From Bacillota bacterium (GTDB lineage: Bacteria; Bacillota; Clostridia; Lachnospirales; Lachnospiraceae), in contig JAEZGY010000014.1 in NCBI GenBank assembly GCA_023416695.1, positions 1 through 33,904 on the forward strand: DNA of 33,904 nucleotides, given 5' to 3'. The position numbers and the translations under genes were made by a program. The notes beneath the pieces were generated by a model. The model was not told the DNA's origin, did not search any database, and was given only the letters and a program-made list of their open reading frames with translations. Positions 32,342 to 33,904 of this stretch are shown here, in pieces; positions within the stretch are counted from its first letter, which is position 1; each line of letters opens with the position of its first letter.

Positions 32342-33688
32342 TTGGCATTTGATAGCTTAACCGATAAACTACAGAATGTATTTAAAAGTTTGCGTGGAAA
32401 AGGAAAATTGTCTGAAGCGGATGTTAAGGCTGCCTTAAAAGAAGTAAAGATGGCCTTACTAGAAGCGGATGTTAATTTTAAAGTAGTTAAGAATTTTATA
32501 AAAGCTGTTCAAGAACGTGCGATTGGACAAGAAGTAATGACAAGTCTTACTCCTGGTCAGATGGTTATCAAAATCGTAAACGAGGAAATGGTTAAGCTTA
32601 TGGGCTCTGAGACAACAGAACTAGCCTTAAAGCATAGCCAAGAGATAACCATTATCTTAATGTGCGGTCTTCAAGGGGCTGGTAAGACTACCACAACTGC
32701 TAAAATAGCAGGAAAACTTAAGCAAAAAGGTAGAAAACCCCTTTTGGTTGCATGTGACATCTATCGTCCTGCAGCAATTGACCAGCTGCAAATTAACGGT
32801 GATAAACAGGGGGTTCCTGTATTTTCCATGGGTACCAATCATAAGCCTGTAAACATTGCAAAAGCTGCTGTTGAGCATGCTCATAAAAATGGCTTTAATG
32901 TTGTTATCCTAGATACAGCTGGACGTCTTCATATTGATGAAGATATGATGAATGAGCTGATTGAGATTAAAGATAATCTTGAGATTGCTCAGTCTGTACT
33001 TGTCGTTGATGCTATGACTGGACAAGATGCAGTTAATGTAGCTGAGACCTTTAATGAGAAGATTGGTATAGATGGTGTTATCTTAACAAAGCTTGATGGC
33101 GACACTAGAGGTGGTGCAGCCCTTTCTATCAAGGCAGTGACAGGCAAACCGATTCTCTATGTTGGTATGGGTGAAAAGCTTTCTGATTTAGAACAATTTT
33201 ATCCTGACCGTATGGCTTCTAGAATTCTTGGCATGGGTGATATTCTAACCTTAATTGACAAGGCTCAAGCAGAGATTGATGAAGACAAGGCCAAAGAGAT
33301 GGAGAAGAAGCTTCGTAAAGCGGAGTTTGACTTCAATGATTATTTAGAGCAGATGCAGCAAATTAAGAATATGGGTGGTATCAATGATATTCTTAGTATG
33401 TTACCTGGCATGGGAAATCAGTTAAAGAATGTCGAGGTTGATGAGAATGCTCTATCTGGTGTAGAGGCTATGATTTTCTCTATGACTAAAGAGGAGAGAG
33501 CTAACCCTGGTATTATCAATCCTTCTAGAAAGAAAAGAATTGCCAAGGGTGCCGGTGTGGATATTAGCGAAGTAAATAGGCTAATGAAGCAATTTGAGCA
33601 AGGTAAGAAGATGATGAAACAGATGTCAGGTATGATGTCTGGAAAAGGTGGAAAACGTGGACGCTTTAAGCTTCCATTTGGCTTATAA
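32342..33688 (+). CDS. ffh: Signal recognition particle protein Ffh
   Basis: The SRP54 GTPase that binds signal sequences and 4.5S/scRNA and delivers ribosomes to FtsY. The 448-residue product has an N domain (about 1-90), a G domain with GLQGAGKTT at 109-117, DTAGR at 191-195 and TKLDGD near 248, and a methionine-rich M domain (about 300-440; repeated MLPGMGNQ, GKKMMKQMSGMM) that holds the signal sequence and RNA sites. The start is TTG 32342, with GGGAGG at 32327-32332. Co-transcribed with ylxM; rpsP follows. Length is typical. Confidence 0.98.
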   Translation: MAFDSLTDKLQNVFKSLRGKGKLSEADVKAALKEVKMALLEADVNFKVVKNFIKAVQERAIGQEVMTSLTPGQMVIKIVNEEMVKLMGSETTELALKHSQEITIILMCGLQGAGKTTTTAKIAGKLKQKGRKPLLVACDIYRPAAIDQLQINGDKQGVPVFSMGTNHKPVNIAKAAVEHAHKNGFNVVILDTAGRLHIDEDMMNELIEIKDNLEIAQSVLVVDAMTGQDAVNVAETFNEKIGIDGVILTKLDGDTRGGAALSIKAVTGKPILYVGMGEKLSDLEQFYPDRMASRILGMGDILTLIDKAQAEIDEDKAKEMEKKLRKAEFDFNDYLEQMQQIKNMGGINDILSMLPGMGNQLKNVEVDENALSGVEAMIFSMTKEERANPGIINPSRKKRIAKGAGVDISEVNRLMKQFEQGKKMMKQMSGMMSGKGGKRGRFKLPFGL

Positions 33689-33698
33689 TTAAGTTTGT

Positions 33699-33719
33699 AA
33701 TTTGTTTTCAAAACAAATT
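33699..33719. repeat. AT-rich palindrome between ffh and rpsP
   Basis: Ten-base arms AATTTGTTTT and AAAACAAATT flank a single C. A second short inverted repeat, ATTACA/TGTAAT, lies at 33731-33748. Neither is followed by a clear T-run, so readthrough into rpsP is likely. Confidence 0.5.
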
Positions 33720-33776
33720 CATATATATTTATTACATTAATTTGTAATAGCACTATAGACCTAAGGAGGTGAAAAC

Positions 33777-33904
33777 ATGGCAGTTAAAATCAGATTAAAA
33801 AGAATGGGACAAAAGAAAGCTCCTTTCTATAGAATTATTGTAGCTGACTCCAGATCCCCAAGAGATGGTAAATTCATTGATCAGATTGGAACTTATGATC
33901 CAAC
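33777..33904 (+). CDS. rpsP: Small ribosomal subunit protein bS16 (partial, 5' end)
   Basis: The first 42 codons of bS16 are present before the window ends. The sequence starts MAVKIRLKRMGQKKAPFYR and continues IIVADSRSPRDGKFIDQIG, the conserved N-terminal half of S16, which binds 16S rRNA during 30S assembly. AAGGAGGTG at 33763-33771 lies just before ATG 33777. The ffh-rpsP order is normal for Firmicutes; rpsP usually leads rpsP-(KH protein)-rimM-trmD-rplS. Confidence 0.97.
   Translation, partial: MAVKIRLKRMGQKKAPFYRIIVADSRSPRDGKFIDQIGTYDP

Overview
This window looks like the chromosome of a low-GC, endospore-forming, anaerobic Firmicute, most likely a Lachnospiraceae relative of the Lachnoclostridium (Clostridium) phytofermentans type. 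The evidence is AT-rich DNA with strong AAGGAGG-type ribosome binding sites, consensus SigA promoters, a Gram-positive SOS box before recA, sporulation and germination genes (spoIIM, dacF-like, gerA, gerB-gerC), ferredoxin-dependent indolepyruvate oxidoreductase and a sodium-pump decarboxylase operon. The genus is an inference from gene content. I see no rRNA, tRNA, CRISPR array, prophage or insertion sequence. Almost all genes are on the + strand; only the DAHP synthase is on the - strand.

Layout. Bases 1-5125 hold the 3' end of smc, ftsY, threonine ammonia-lyase, a beta-carbonic anhydrase, recA and recX. Bases 5233-9277 hold rny (RNase Y), nudF (ADP-ribose pyrophosphatase), spoIIM and a tyrosine recombinase of XerD type whose catalytic residues are largely replaced. 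A bidirectional terminator separates this from the convergent DAHP synthase gene (9276-10304, -). Divergent from that gene, a perfect SigA promoter drives iorA-iorB-paaK-ACT protein and a small membrane protein, an aromatic 2-oxoacid/aryl-CoA operon.

Bases 15081-25745 are a cell-envelope, chromosome and sporulation block: an Ig-like (Big2) secreted protein, a DacF-type DD-carboxypeptidase, a membrane phosphoesterase, a degenerate site-2-protease-like membrane protein, scpA-scpB (partners of Smc), a GC-rich structured repeat, gerA, a fused gerB-gerC gene and a second DD-carboxypeptidase. Bases 25995-31212 form a biotin-dependent operon: a 12S-type CoA carboxyltransferase, an OadG-like subunit with a lipoprotein-like ectodomain, a biotin carrier, the OadB sodium pump and a 5S-type carboxyltransferase without biotin domain. 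Together they resemble a methylmalonyl-CoA decarboxylase / transcarboxylase hybrid. A Bfd-like [2Fe-2S] protein follows, then ylxM, ffh and the start of rpsP.

The window is framed by smc-ftsY on the left and ylxM-ffh-rpsP on the right, genes that are normally contiguous in Firmicutes; about 31 kb of unrelated but individually syntenic clusters lie between them. Most of the region is ordinary core genome. The points most worth a second look are the fused GerB-GerC protein, the catalytically degenerate XerD homologue, the GC-rich direct repeat/hairpin before gerA, the mixed-type decarboxylase operon and the palindrome at the ylxM start site.
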